From positions 378,971,392 through 379,035,391 of the forward strand of contig NC_081415.1 in NCBI RefSeq assembly GCF_030272615.1: a DNA stretch of 64,000 nucleotides. Reading direction: 5' to 3'. A program made the position numbers and the translations under genes. Position 1 is the stretch's first letter. Each line of letters begins with the position of its first letter. The notes beneath the pieces were generated by a model, which ran no database searches, was not told the origin of the DNA, and worked only from the letters and a program-made list of their open reading frames with translations. The DNA is from Cryptomeria japonica (taxonomy: Eukaryota; Streptophyta; Pinopsida; Cupressales; Cupressaceae). Below are positions 23,664 to 35,540 of the stretch, in pieces.

Positions 23664-25683
23664 CCCTCAAGAAGCTGATACAAACCTATATGATCACCCT
23701 ACCAGAAGTCAAACCATATGAACCAAGCCCTTTCAAGCCATCCGCCTAGTGGAATGATAATGACTTTTGTGAATACCATTGCACAATAGGCCATAAAACA
23801 TCAAGTTGTTATAAGCTCAAGAACTTGATACAAGATCTCATAGATCAGGGTGACATTACCGTGGATGATAATAAAAGATTTGCAAATATAGATCATACTA
23901 TATTTAAGGATCCTTTTTTAAAAATGACAAAGAAAAGGCTTCCCATTTAGGGACACAAGACAACACTGCAAATTACACCAATTATTATACGATTATGCAA
24001 TCAATGCAATTAGTGAAGGAGATGAAATAGTTGCCACAATCACTATCAATTCAAGGAACCAACATTGTACAGTTGTTACTTGTTGGTCAAATGTCACATT
24101 GCAAGGGGTGTCATCTAATTCTCCTCCATCAATAACTAGCTATAATGTAGTGGATTAACTAAAATAGGCCCCTACACAAATTTCATTGTTTGAACTACTT
24201 CACATCTCCCCAAGTCACAAAGCAATCCTAGATAAAGCTCTCTAGGAATCTGTTGTCACTTGGGACATAGATGAGAACTCCTTCCAATCCATGGATGGAA
24301 ATCTAGTTTCTTTCCACGTGGCATTTACAGAACAAGATGTTCCAATAGATAGACCCATGCACAATGATCCTCTCCATCTAGAAGTTTTTATTCACAAGTG
24401 AAAAGTCAGACTCAATATATGCACTCTTAACCTGATAAAAGCATTGGGCTACTCACAACATCATATTGTTCCTACCAAAAGAATAAATAGTAAATCATAT
24501 GATGATGAATAATGCCCATGAAAATGTGTAGCTACCTTATTTGTACAAGTAGCACATGTTACCACCGATGTCACATTTCAAGTCCTAGATCGAGAGTTGG
24601 GATACAACATGCTACTAGGCCATCCATGGATACATGTCATGCAAGTTGTGCCATCAAATTTCCACCAATGTGTTAAGTTCCCTTATAATGGAATTGAGAT
24701 CACAATACAAGGTGATCTTAATCCCTTCCAACATTATAATTACTTAAGAGAAAGCACAGACAACCAAGTCCCTATCAATCAAGCAGCTCCACTCACTATG
24801 CGGCTATAATCCCTGAAAGTTGTAGATGCACAAGCATCATCATCTCGCATACCTACAACACCACCCCTCCAGATCAAGGATGAAGGATGTGGTGAATATT
24901 CCTATTCTGAGACATTATCAATAGTACAATTGTCTCCTAGATCCTTTGGTATAACTCCTCCAAATCCAACAAAGAAAGAAAAAGAAAAAGAAATAGTCCA
25001 ATTCTCAAACTCTTGTTACTTTATAAGATGAGGAGAGTTAAATAAGGAAACCTTGGAATAGGATGTGAACAAATGGTTGCATAAAAAAGAAGATGGTAGT
25101 TGAAATGTTAGAGTCCCTTTACATCTATATGGCAATGGTTTCAAAATGTTACAAAGACATGGGTATGATGGCACCACAAGATTGGGGGCACATGCTCAAG
25201 GCATTATAGATCCTATACTACCATTAGAAAATCCAAAGAATCAGGGTTTGGGATATAATGACATGACAAGAAGAAGAACAATAGTTAGACCATATACTCT
25301 AGCTATCCAAAATCTACCAACTCTAGCAGCATCACCCATAACCGGTGAGAATGAAGATCCCGAGTTACCAAGCCATTTAAATAATTTGTCAATTATTGTT
25401 TTTGCAATAGTATCACATGTAAATGTAGTAACAAAGACATGAATTCCATCGATAAACAAATCAAATTCTCATTCCACATCATCAGCATCAACCAACACAT
25501 CAATGGAACCAAGCATAGCCCCAACTAATTATAGACATATCATATTATCTCAGTCTCTCATCCAAGCACTAAATGATATGCTTTCCATAGAGGTAGGATC
25601 TACAAGTCATGGGACCATCCCACTATTCATCAACACTACAAAAAATTCTCTTTCTCCCATTGAGGAAGTTGATGAACTTAATA
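23641..25683 (+). pseudogene. Second copy of gag end, protease and G-patch region
   Basis: This repeats the first copy: the CX2HX4HX4C knuckle near 23770, the protease remnant at 24590-24809 (LLGHPWIHVMQVVPSNF), the G-patch-like block at 25146-25442 and the SIAPTNYRH block at 25503-25700. It has its own indels, such as a shortened run near 23917. Confidence 0.85.
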
Positions 25684-26128
25684 CAAAGCTCTCATCATAG
25701 GACTTCTTTATGCAATCCAGTGGAAAATAACATACTTAAAAGTCCATGGATACTCATAGCTCATTGTTAATCAAATCAATGATGATTATAATACCAAGGA
25801 TGACAAATTGATTCCCTATAAACAGTGAGTGAGTAACTCAAATAGCGCTTCAATAATATCACCTTTGAGAAAATTGCACTAGACAACAAAATAAATCAAC
25901 AAATGCTATGGCAACTGTAGGATCCCTTTTGGATATGCCAAATAATGAAACTTAGTTCGAGTTCATAATGGAACAACTAATAGTACTGACATATGAGATC
26001 CCTTCTTCTAAGTATGTGTGCATGATAGTAGGCCCAAAATCACCATGGTACAATGAAATATATGCATATTTGCATGACCAATATATGTCTCTTGACCTGT
26101 CTAGAAATCAAAAGAAAAATATCATATG
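25684..26128 (+). pseudogene. Tat-like RNase H remnant
   Basis: Translated pieces include GLLYAIQW-like and LIVNQINDDYNTKDDKLIPY, matching the end of Tat RNase H, then a stretch leading to the integrase. Frames change several times. The RT domain that should precede it is absent: the duplication ends and RNase H begins within a few codons. Confidence 0.65.
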
Positions 26129-26133
26129 TTAGG
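26129..26133. other. Target site duplication TTAGG, left
   Basis: TTAGG here and at 30316-30320 exactly flanks the 4182-bp solo LTR. Confidence 0.88.
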
Positions 26134-29100
26134 TGTAGTACCCCTGCCCTAATCAATTTCTAATCTTGGTTTAATCTTGGTTAGTTTATCTTAATATAAT
26201 GTTATAGTCAGATGTTTGATTTAATGCATAGCTGTTGATGTGGTTTTCACACTAGTTGTATGCAAGTTGTTTAGTGTTCCTATTTCATGGTATTAATATC
26301 GGGCTAACACTTTCATTAAGTTTATATATGTATGCATGTATGACTCTTGGTTGCAGGGGATTTCAGGTACAACGCCGCATGAGTGCGAGGTTCGTCTTCA
26401 CCTGGATTTGTAGGTTTGAGTGTACCTCTTTAATCCTTAGAGTTGGATTAGGTGGTCGTAAGACCCTAGTTGACCTTAGTCGTGCTCAAGCGAGCATCGT
26501 CAGTCGCTGTCGGTAATCCCTTTTTGGTTGGGTTTGTGAGTCATCTGTTTGGTTGACCTTCTCGATTTGCGTGCTTGGTGTGTATGGTTAAATTGATTAA
26601 TTAGTCCTTAGTAATTATTTTGACTAAATATGTGTTCATGCATTAAAGATTAATGGACTAGATTAATCAGGATTTCGTTATGCGATTTTTGTTAATCTGA
26701 ATTGCTTGATTTAAATTGGGAGTAAGTTCAATTAAATGGTTGATTTTGAATATTAAATGCATTTTGTATATGCTGTTGAAAAGAAAGTTTTGCATTTAAT
26801 TGCAATAGATTTAATTGTATTCTGTTGGCCTTTTAAATTAGAAAGGTTAAATTGAATTAAATGAGAAAATCGATTTTGAATTGGAAAGCAATTTAATTTA
26901 TTGTAATAGTTAGAAAAGAATTATTTTTAAATAAAAATTTTAATTCCAAAAAAAAAAAAATGGAATTTTGGTCAACTCTTCCTTATAACCTAAAATTTTG
27001 GGAAATTTGGAAGAGGGATATTTTTGGAAAATATTTTGTTGGAGAAAGTTTTTTTTTGGATGAAATTTGGGGGTTTTGGGAAGAAGGAGATATTCTGGAT
27101 CTAGCAGGTGGGCTCTCCTTTAGCTCTTCCAGGAATGCGTATGGAGGTAGGAATTACCTTCTTTGCCTCCCTTGTTGCCATGGAAATAGTCTGTTGTTGA
27201 ATGAAATTGCTTGTTGTCAAAATCCAATCTTTTTAAAATTGTTATTAGATTAAAATTTGGAATGGTGGGTTTAGAACTATGCTTTTAGCTTGTGTTCTTC
27301 AAGAAAATTACATAGATAAACCATTGTGTTAAAATGGTTCTTTTTGCCATGTCTGGTTTTTCTTAAATAAAAATAATTTTATTTGGAGTTTTGATGTTCC
27401 TTAATCTATTTTGGGTGTTGAATCCCATTTGTGGTTGAATAAAATGAATCCCATCAATAAATGTGATACCAAAGCATAGTTCCTTTTAACCGAATTGATA
27501 TTAAATCGAAATTTATTATCAATTTTGGAGTGGCGTTTTTGGTTGTTTATTTCAAAATTTTATGTAAATCGTATTTTTTTTTAGCAAACTAAATTCGTGG
27601 TTTGGGGTTTGGAGGGCGGGGAGCGGAGCTCCACCCGCCTCCTCCTCCCCTCCCCTTCGCTTGTCCTGCTCACAGTGGTCGCGGGCTCACTGTGGTGGCC
27701 GCAGGGCGTCGCGGGACCTGCGGGCACCACAGTGGCGCCGCCGTGCGGGATGCTCTCCTGCGGCTAGGGTTTGGGTGCCCAGCCATCCGCGTTGGGAGGT
27801 GGGCCCAGCCCTCGCTGCCCTTTTTTTTTTTAATGTTTTTTTTTATTAGTTTTTTTTTAAATGTTTTTTTTTATATGTATTTTTTTTAAAAAATATATAT
27901 ATAATATTTTAATATTATCAAATGTTAAATTTTATTGAGTTTTAATTATGATTAATGTGGCGTGAGTTTATAAATAATAATTAATTGGATATTAAGCAAT
28001 GGTATGAGGGAATATTTACGTTAAATTAATATTCGATTTCATTGTATGATTAATGTACTGTTTCAAATTAAATTCTAGAGTTGCCAATTTTCACAATTAT
28101 ATACTAATAGGTTATATTTTGATTAATCTTGGAGTAATAGATACATACCTTAATTAATAGCTCATTTGGGTATTTGTCTGATTGAGGAAGTATTGTTTAA
28201 AAATAAAATAGAATATTATGTTGTTGGAAAATTGTTGAAATATGACATATTTACTAATTGATAATGTTAAATATTATTCAAGAACATATCATTTGAGTAA
28301 TTGAGAAGTAAGTGAAATATTTTTATTGTAGGATATTTTGATCATTTAAATGATGTGCTTTTGGAAATTTAATTAAGTACCATTTGGGAAAATTGTTAGT
28401 TACTGATATTCTCATCGAGTAAAATGAATGGTTAATTTATATTCTTCCTCTGTTTGAGAAATAGACAATGGTACTATTGCTTATTGTGGTATTGTACTCA
28501 CTTGGTAACGGTGATTTTCCGTTAGTGCATTTTGAAAACTTAGATCAATCAGAGAATTGGATCAACTATTAATGCTTAAATCAATTTGAGAAATTTTGTC
28601 TTTACCGATTATTGCCTATGCGAGTTTAATTCCTATATTCACTTTTGCTTATGTAATGGCAAGTCATGCTTTGTCTGATAGGACCCTGTCGTATGAATTG
28701 ACTTGGGGTACCTGTTTCTATCCTCGGTTTCGAGTTGACTATTGTTTTGTGGTAGTGTCGTATTTGGTCATATCCTTTGTGTGGGTGTCGAATGGTGATT
28801 CGTGTTTGACCAGATGGTTGTTCCCTCCTTCTTGAACTCCATTTGTCTGACCATGTCTATTCCTTGGTTTTTTGAGTTCGTCCGAGTTTAGTCTAGTGTC
28901 GTATGGGAAAGTGGCTTTCGATTGGGGGCCGCGCCCAAAGTGGCTGCTGGGTAACCCGTCGAAAGTGAGTCTTATAAGTGATAACCTATCAGTAGATTAG
29001 AATGTAATCTCTAAGTAAGATAATTGTGCCTCACACATGGGACGAGTGCTAACATAGACTCGACATGCTGTGGGAAGGCCTGAAATGGCAAACCACCATC

Positions 29101-30315
29101 CTTATCTTCACGAGAGGATGTGTGGGTCCACATGAGGCTTAAATGGGCTAGAGGCTCGGATTAGGTTGCCAGGGTAACCCAATGTATGGGGCCGGGACCT
29201 ATGAAGACCTACCATGGTAACCATACCAAGTTGTGTGATGACACTTGTCCCTACGTTCACTAGTGTGTTGTCATTTTGTCCTGTTAGGAGTACCTTTGTG
29301 GGTTGTCCTTTTGTGTATGCCCTTGCGAGTATCATTTTCATGTTAGACCTTGGGTGGTGAAGACTCAGTCTTATGGATGCTCTTCTAGACCTTTGTATTA
29401 GCTTTGATTAAGTTCAGCTGGATCCTTTCCTTTTTAAGGATCGTTTATGTATTTATTGATCGATGCGGTCACTTCTATATTGTTTATGTTTCGCCTTGAT
29501 GGCCGGATTGTAAATGGTGTAACCTCTTGTATTCCTAACTTTATTAATTATCAGAGGGGTCTTGCAGTTGAGCAGACCCAAAGATGTAGCCCTTTAGGGG
29601 TGAACTCCGAGATCATTATGGTGTTATGTGATGTTATTCTCTTATGTTCCTTTATTCAGCTTTATCATGTATGATTTTCTTACGTTAGAATGTAGAAGTG
29701 GATAAGATGGAATTAACTTTAAATGTTTATATGCGGTTCTTTCTTGAATGCCATTTTGATCGAATGCATAAGTGGTTTAGATGAGATTTATCATAGATGC
29801 ATGTATGCAATCGTCTTTTATAATGCAATAAATTGGAATATGAAATAATGTAACTTAGAGTAATGGAATATATTCAGTTGTTGTTAAGGAAATTAAGTAT
29901 GCTTGAAAAGATCTCATATGTTTATGATGAAATTCTAGTGTGTTAGAATATTAGATGTATGGTTTGTATTTTTTTGAAAAGCTTGAATGAAGATTTTGAA
30001 TAGATCTTAATGGTTGAATCTTTGCTTGTGATTAATATGTCCATCTTGTGAAAGAAATTATCCTGATTAAGAATTATCTCGTTATTAAGATAATCAGCTT
30101 ATTGGATTAATTGTGTGAGTTAAGTGAATTGTGAAATTTAAGTAATCTCGTTGGGAAACTCTTTAGGTGTTAGTTGATGTCTTCCGCTTTGTAATCTGAA
30201 TCTTTGATATCTTGTTGTATCTTATTGTGGTGTAACTTAAAAAAAACAAAAATTATTGCACTCTATTCTTGTGTTATGGCTTAATCCCTTCGGGGTTTCC
30301 TGGCGGGGCATTACA
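26134..30315. mobile_element. Solo LTR, 4182 bp, probably of a Ty3/gypsy element
   Basis: It starts TGTAGTACCCC and ends GGGGCATTACA, imperfect inverted termini, with a 5-bp TSD TTAGG. I find no internal domain, PBS or coding region, so it is best read as one LTR left by LTR-LTR recombination. It interrupts the Tat-like element between RNase H and integrase. The inside is AT-rich except for a GC-rich island at 27602-27810. Orientation cannot be set without an internal region. ORFs inside it (26256, 26960, 27602, 28596, 29447) show no known domain. Confidence 0.85.
27602..27810. repeat. GC-rich island with CACAGTG/CACTGTG motifs
   Basis: A sharply GC-rich patch in AT-rich LTR sequence contains three CACAGTG or CACTGTG motifs and CCACAGTGGCGCCG at 27727-27740. 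That same 14-mer is in the LTR of the unrelated-looking chromovirus at 49240-49253. Both islands are followed by T-rich sequence on the same strand. Confidence 0.75.
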
Positions 30316-31390
30316 TTAGGCATCTAGAAAGTGCATGATGGAATCTATGGGGCACATGCCATTGGCCCTATATTGGAAAAGAAACTACTAAGAAGTGAAT
30401 ATTACTGGCCAACCATGGAAAATGATGCTTATAAATACGTCCAAAAGTGCAAACAATGCCATATACATGGAGATATGATCCATGCACTTGCTCAGGACCT
30501 TCAACCTATCACATCACCATGCCCATTCTCATAATGGGGACTAGGTCTTGTGGGCAAGATAAATCCCACATCCTCAAATGGACATAAATTCATCTTAATA
30601 GCTAACAAATATTTAACCAATTGGGTAGAGGCAATCCCTCTAACCTATAACACTAGAAACCAGATAGAAAAATTTATGCTTAGTTATATTATCTACCGAT
30701 ATAGAGTCCTAATGTGCATGCTAGTAACCGATAATGGATGTCCATTCAAAAACCAAGAGGTAAGTGAACTATGTAACCAATCCTAGATTTAGCATCAGTT
30801 TGCAACCTCATATTATCCCTAAAGTAATGGTCTAGTAGAGACAAGTAACAAAACAATAATAAAGTTTTTAAAGAAAGTTGTCAATGAAGAAAGAAGAGAC
30901 TGGCACCTGCAATTAAGTCTTTCTCTCTGGGCTTATAGAACAAGTGTATGCACAACCACATGCACCACCCCATACTCATTGATCTATGGTACTAAATCTA
31001 TTTTACCTATTGAGGTACAATTGTCATCTCTCAGAGTTTCCCTAAAAGGCATCATATCAAAAGAACACTACAGAGTTGTTAGGCTACAAGAGCTAGAAAT
31101 GCTTGATGAGAAGTGGAAAAGTGTACTAAATCACCTACAAGGCTATCAAAACAGACTAAAAAGGAGCTATTACAAAAGAGTAACCCAAGATAGTTTGAAG
31201 TGGGAGATTGGGTCGTCAAACAAAATTAGAAGAACCTAGCAGAGCATGAAAATATAGGAAAATTTGAACCTAACTGGTTGGGTCCTTTCATAGTAACACA
31301 GGTCATTGGTAATGGAGCATATAACTTGTCCACAATGGAGGGAGATCCACTCCCCAATCCTTTGAACAACATGCACCTTAAATGATATTA
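30316..31390 (+). pseudogene. Tat-like integrase
   Basis: TTAGG at 30316-30320 is the right TSD of the solo LTR, after which integrase sequence starts. It has an HHCC region (HDGIYGAH...CKQCHIHGD), core pieces KWVEA-like NWVEAIPL, VTDNG (second Asp) and NGLVETSNKT (Glu). RDWHLQLSLSLWAYRTSV, YGTKSILPIEVQLSSLRV and a C-terminal NGAYNLSTMEGDPLP follow. The first catalytic Asp is not visible: GLGLVGKI stands where the family has a D. Several TAG stops interrupt the frame. Confidence 0.85.
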
Positions 31391-34149
31391 TATCTAAGGG
31401 TTGGGTTAGTTTAGGTTTTTCTATATTTGTATATCATTTCTCAAAGCATTGCATTACATATCATTTTTCTTCCAGAATTGCATCATACACATCATAACTG
31501 GCATCTTCATACCATATAGTCATCCTTTTTTGCATATATATGCAGCACTAAAAAATATATGATTGTCTTAGTTGCATCACATATATGCACATGAAAGAAA
31601 CAAAGGTTATCTCATATCTTAGATACTCAGACATGAAGTTTTGAAAACCTAAGGTCAATCATTTTCAACATCACCTTGAGGTTAGGCTTTGTCTATGGTT
31701 GGGTAGAAGTTTCACTATTGTGCCTTGTCTCCCAAGTCTATCAATTTCTATATCTCACACGCTAATATTTTGCTCTAAATATTTGTAGAAAGCTAGCTCA
31801 TCATATGACTAGTGAAAAATCCAAAATTATGCTTTAGCATCACTGTAATTGTCACACCCATTTAAGTTTCGTTACTTGCAAGCCAATGCAAAACATAAAA
31901 AATAAAAGAGCTATGCCTAATTACATATAAAAATATCAAGGTAAAAGAGAAAAGAAATATAATTGTAATATCATGCATAAAAAAAGTACAATAAAAGATT
32001 GGCTATGGGAACTTGTGAGTAACTCCATCAGGGCTATGGTTGCCTGTTGGCAATGGAGAAATATTCGAGAGATTACAGTGATAACCTCATTGGAGCTATA
32101 GATGCTTGCTGGCAACAAGGCTCTATCTAGGATGCTTTTGAAGTGAGAATAAACTATTTAGCTAGTCACACAGGATTCTAAGGGTCTCCAATGATCAAAA
32201 GAGATGGAATAAATTCAATTGCACACACACAAGCAAAAGAAGACCAAAAGTTTTAGGAATCAATGGTGAAGTTTCCGCATCTCCATATATAAATCTTAGT
32301 CACTCAATATGTTGATGTGGAGGTTTCAAGGGTTCTTGACAATCAAACAAATGCCTATCTTTGAAATGTTTTATACCTTCAAAACAATCATTTTAAAAAG
32401 TGATAAATGCGGACAATCATCCTTGTCAAAATAGGAAATGCATTTTCAACCTACACATCATGTTACATAGCTTAATTTCATATAAAAAAATCATTGTCTC
32501 CACATACATGGTTTTATCATAGCAAGCTAGTACATCGGGGGCATAGCTGAAAAATAATTAAAAATTAGATAAAGTCCTGAAAAAATCATCTAAAGCTTAA
32601 AAAAATGTCCTAAAAAAATCACTCAAAATTAGATAAAGTCTTGAAAAAATAAAAAAATCAAAGTCCTATAAAAAAATAAACTAAAAATCAGATAAAGTCC
32701 TGAAAAAGATAAACATAAAAATAGATAAAGTCTTGAAAAAATTCAAGAAAAAGCACATAAACTTTGAAAAACACAAAATCAACCAAAAACATTCAAATAT
32801 GACCCTGAATAAAAATAAAAAACATGCAAATATAATTGAAAATCTCTCGGAAAAGAACTAAAAATTTAAAAAGAATAAAAAAAAACCCTTGTAATAAAAT
32901 GTCTCACAAGAAAAAAAAACACCCTAGCAGATATCCAACAAACATTTCGCATGAAGTTATCAAAGGATACAACTATCTAAGCAACAATCTACATTTAAAT
33001 TGATCAAGTTGTCCTATCAATCATATCAACTATCCATATCAAGTGACCATTATCTTGTCTTAAATAGATGAGGATACACTCGATTTCAAACAGATCAGTC
33101 TTAAATGGGGTCTGTATTTTCTTAGATCAAACATTATCAACCATCACATCAAACAATCAAAGAAAAGGCACATATCATAATGGCTACTGGATTTTTTCAT
33201 AGTCAATCTTTATCTTTTATTATTTGGTGACAAGTCATGTTTCTATGCTACTCAAGGATGTCCACAAGTGACTAGAGGAGTCGGGATGGGCATGATCCTT
33301 TTCTTTGTTTGTTGTTTGTGGTGTGAACCAATGAAGTTATGGGGCAATGGTGCCATGGGTGTTTGTGATCAGTATGGTCATTTGGCAAGTATCCCATGAA
33401 GGATAAATATGAGGGTTCACTCCTTTTCTTCAATGTGTTTTTTCTACAATGAGATATCTTTACACCTTGGTTCCTCATACCCTGGTGTGCAAAGCTCCAT
33501 TTTTACATAATAAGGCTCAATGATGAATATGTTGCACTATGAATAAAGACACACATATTAGTGGTTCTATCATCTTCAATCATTTCTAATTCTCATCATC
33601 AATTCATTTTCATTCGAAGCATCATTCTCTCATCAATTATGTTTGTCTCTAATCAACTAACAATTCTTATTTGAGTCATGTGGTAAAAATATGACACATT
33701 TCCACAAAATATTCATACATTCATTAATTAGGATTGCATTAGTGTGCAGTCATCCGTTAGATTGCATTCATTACATATTAAGGTATATTCACTTTAGTTA
33801 GTTTCATTTATCATTTAGAATTATATATCCCATCATTTATTAATCATTTGCATGTCATATAGTTAGTTCATTAATTGGATAGAATTCATTCATTTAATTA
33901 GGTTGCATGTATACAATTATTCACATCCATTATAAGCATAAATCAAGTCATCACATCATAGGTCATATCATTACATCCAAAATCATGTAGAATGCATAAG
34001 TAAAAAGAAACATCACATCATACATCATAAACAAAAGCATATAGAATCGTACACAAGCATATAAAACTATCACCAAAACTGCATATCATATATGTATCTC
34101 AAAAATGAATGTGTCAGAATATATCATCATAATATCTCAAAGAGTCTCA
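31391..34149 (+). other. Non-coding 3' region of the Tat-like element
   Basis: No gene is visible in this AT-rich, A-rich stretch downstream of integrase. It contains a short tandem motif (32567-32740) and GCATCATACACATCATAAC-type sequence. Long spacers between pol and the 3' LTR are usual in this group. Confidence 0.5.
32567..32740 (+). repeat. Tandem AGATAAAGTCYTGAAAAA motif
   Basis: Four copies start at 32567, 32631, 32690 and 32723, separated by A-rich spacers of unequal length. More degenerate copies (AAGTCCTATAAAAAA, ATGTCCTAAAAAAA) lie between them. Confidence 0.8.
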
Positions 34150-35520
34150 TAATAAGAAAGGTGTCAACCAACACTGCCTCTATCCACTAGAGGATCCTTC
34201 TTGCTCGATCCTGCTCGAGGATGTCCTGATGGTGCCCGAGGTGGACCCATAACTCCTCCACTACTAGTCTTGCGGGATGCAGACCTACTCAACCTACTCT
34301 AAGACCTGTACTTGCAATAACTTAGTAGTCACTCTCCCTCAGGGCCAACCCTCTCATAATCCTACCGCCAATATATACATTCCTAAGCTAAATGTATCAG
34401 TTGATCCTTACGTGATCCAGTCCTAGGAGAAATATACTGCTCATAAGCATCATGTACCAACTATGCTCTATGAACGACATAGTCCTGCTCCCTCTAGAGA
34501 TGATCTCTCTCCTAAATCCACACCTGCTGCTCCTGTCAAACTAAGGCTTGATCATCCATCTGTCTCTTCTCCTTTGTAGCTAGAGCATCTTCTAAGCTTT
34601 GGATCCTGGCTTTAAGGACACGTGGATCATCATCATGACCCTGTCCCCCATTACAAACTTCTCTACTTACCTCTACAATAGGTACATCCTTGATATCAGG
34701 CATATCAACGTCCTAAGAGCTCTCATCTCCCTCATTGCTCGATGATCCCAAGGAAGAATCATCATCTCCCTCACTACTACTAGAACTGGTGTTGCTACCA
34801 ATGTCCACCTCCTCCTCCTCTCCTCCTATAGAAGCAATGACCACAACTCCTCCTCACCCTCCATCTCCACCTCCTACCCCATCCTATTTGTCTCCCCCAT
34901 CATATCCTCTCTTCTACGTCTAGTGTTGTATCTACTGAGGCATGATCGATATGATCGAATCTATCAATGGTATATGCCTATGTATCAACCACCACGCATC
35001 ATACTATGGTTTCATCCTTGGACCTGCTACTCCTACAGCCCAACACCACTGAATTCATCACATTGAATCAAACTTAGTAGCCACTATATAAGGCTGTATA
35101 CAAGCCCCCCAATTAGAGACCTCCTATGCAACCCAAGTGAAATAAGATGTCACATCAAGAACACCCTATACCTCTCTAAAATTCCTTAGAACTTGTCTTG
35201 GGAGGTGTAGCTTGATGATACTCTAAGTATCAACTATGTATCCTATAAGATACCTCTACTACCTACACAATGGTAAGTGTTGTCTATCATCCACCCAATT
35301 GGGGAAATCCGAATAGGACCTCCAAATGAAATGTTGTAGAACATCAATCTGGTGTCTCCAATACATAATGCTATCCAAACCCCTATTCTTGGTCCCTGGA
35401 GCATATCTATATGCATATGGCTCCTCTACCTAAAGAGATACATGCACAAATGGCTAGAAGATTGAAAAGTGCTTCCAAGCCTAGAGCTGAAGTAAAGTGA
35501 CATTGCAACTGATCGATCTG
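34150..35520 (-). pseudogene. Antisense ORF of the Tat-like element, plant mobile domain-like
   Basis: Read on the minus strand, 35400-35000 gives broken pieces: WRHQIDVLQHFIWRSYSDF, then SIIKLHLPRQVLRNFREV. These resemble the plant mobile domain (PMD) found in antisense ORFs of Tat elements and in some host proteins. The C-terminal part (34930-34150) is Ser/Glu/Asp-rich (SNTSSSSSEGDDDSSLGSSS), then a likely coiled coil (VLKARIQSLEDALATKEKR) and a Gly/Pro/Arg/Ser tail. Stops, mostly TAG, occur throughout. Position and strand, between pol and the missing 3' LTR, fit known Tat antisense ORFs. The PMD match is by eye. Confidence 0.5.
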
Positions 35521-35540
35521 TATGTCAAGTAGACAATCCC

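Larger units (their letters stand above)
21574..25683 (+). repeat. 2067-bp tandem duplication inside the Tat-like element
   Basis: ACTTGGAGAACC at 21574 recurs at 23641. Later landmarks keep the same offset: 22531/24597, 23079/25146, 23436/25503 and TTAATA ending 23616/25683. The first unit is 21574-23640. The second copy matches to 25683 and lacks the last 24 bp of the first. The copies differ at scattered sites, so the duplication is not recent. Confidence 0.93.
11810..35540 (+). mobile_element. Degenerate Tat-lineage Ty3/gypsy retrotransposon hosting other insertions
   Basis: The parts, in plus-strand order, are: LTR, PBS-like site, gag, protease remnant, G-patch-like region (these last two duplicated), RNase H, integrase, then an antisense ORF. 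The gag knuckle pattern CX2HX4HX4C with IQDLIDQG, the LLGHPWIH block after the protease, and the integrase style are typical of the non-chromoviral Tat/Ogre group. A copia element and a solo LTR inserted later account for about 10.9 kb of this span. No reverse transcriptase can be found. The 3' LTR is not visible, because a truncated copia sequence begins where it should lie. The element cannot be functional. Confidence 0.75.

Noticed and set aside
27602-27889. GC-rich plus-strand ORFs with Pro/Arg-rich proteins, possible host exon
   Set aside because: They lie inside a solo LTR, end in poly-T/Phe sequence, overlap each other in two frames, and reflect the GC island's composition.
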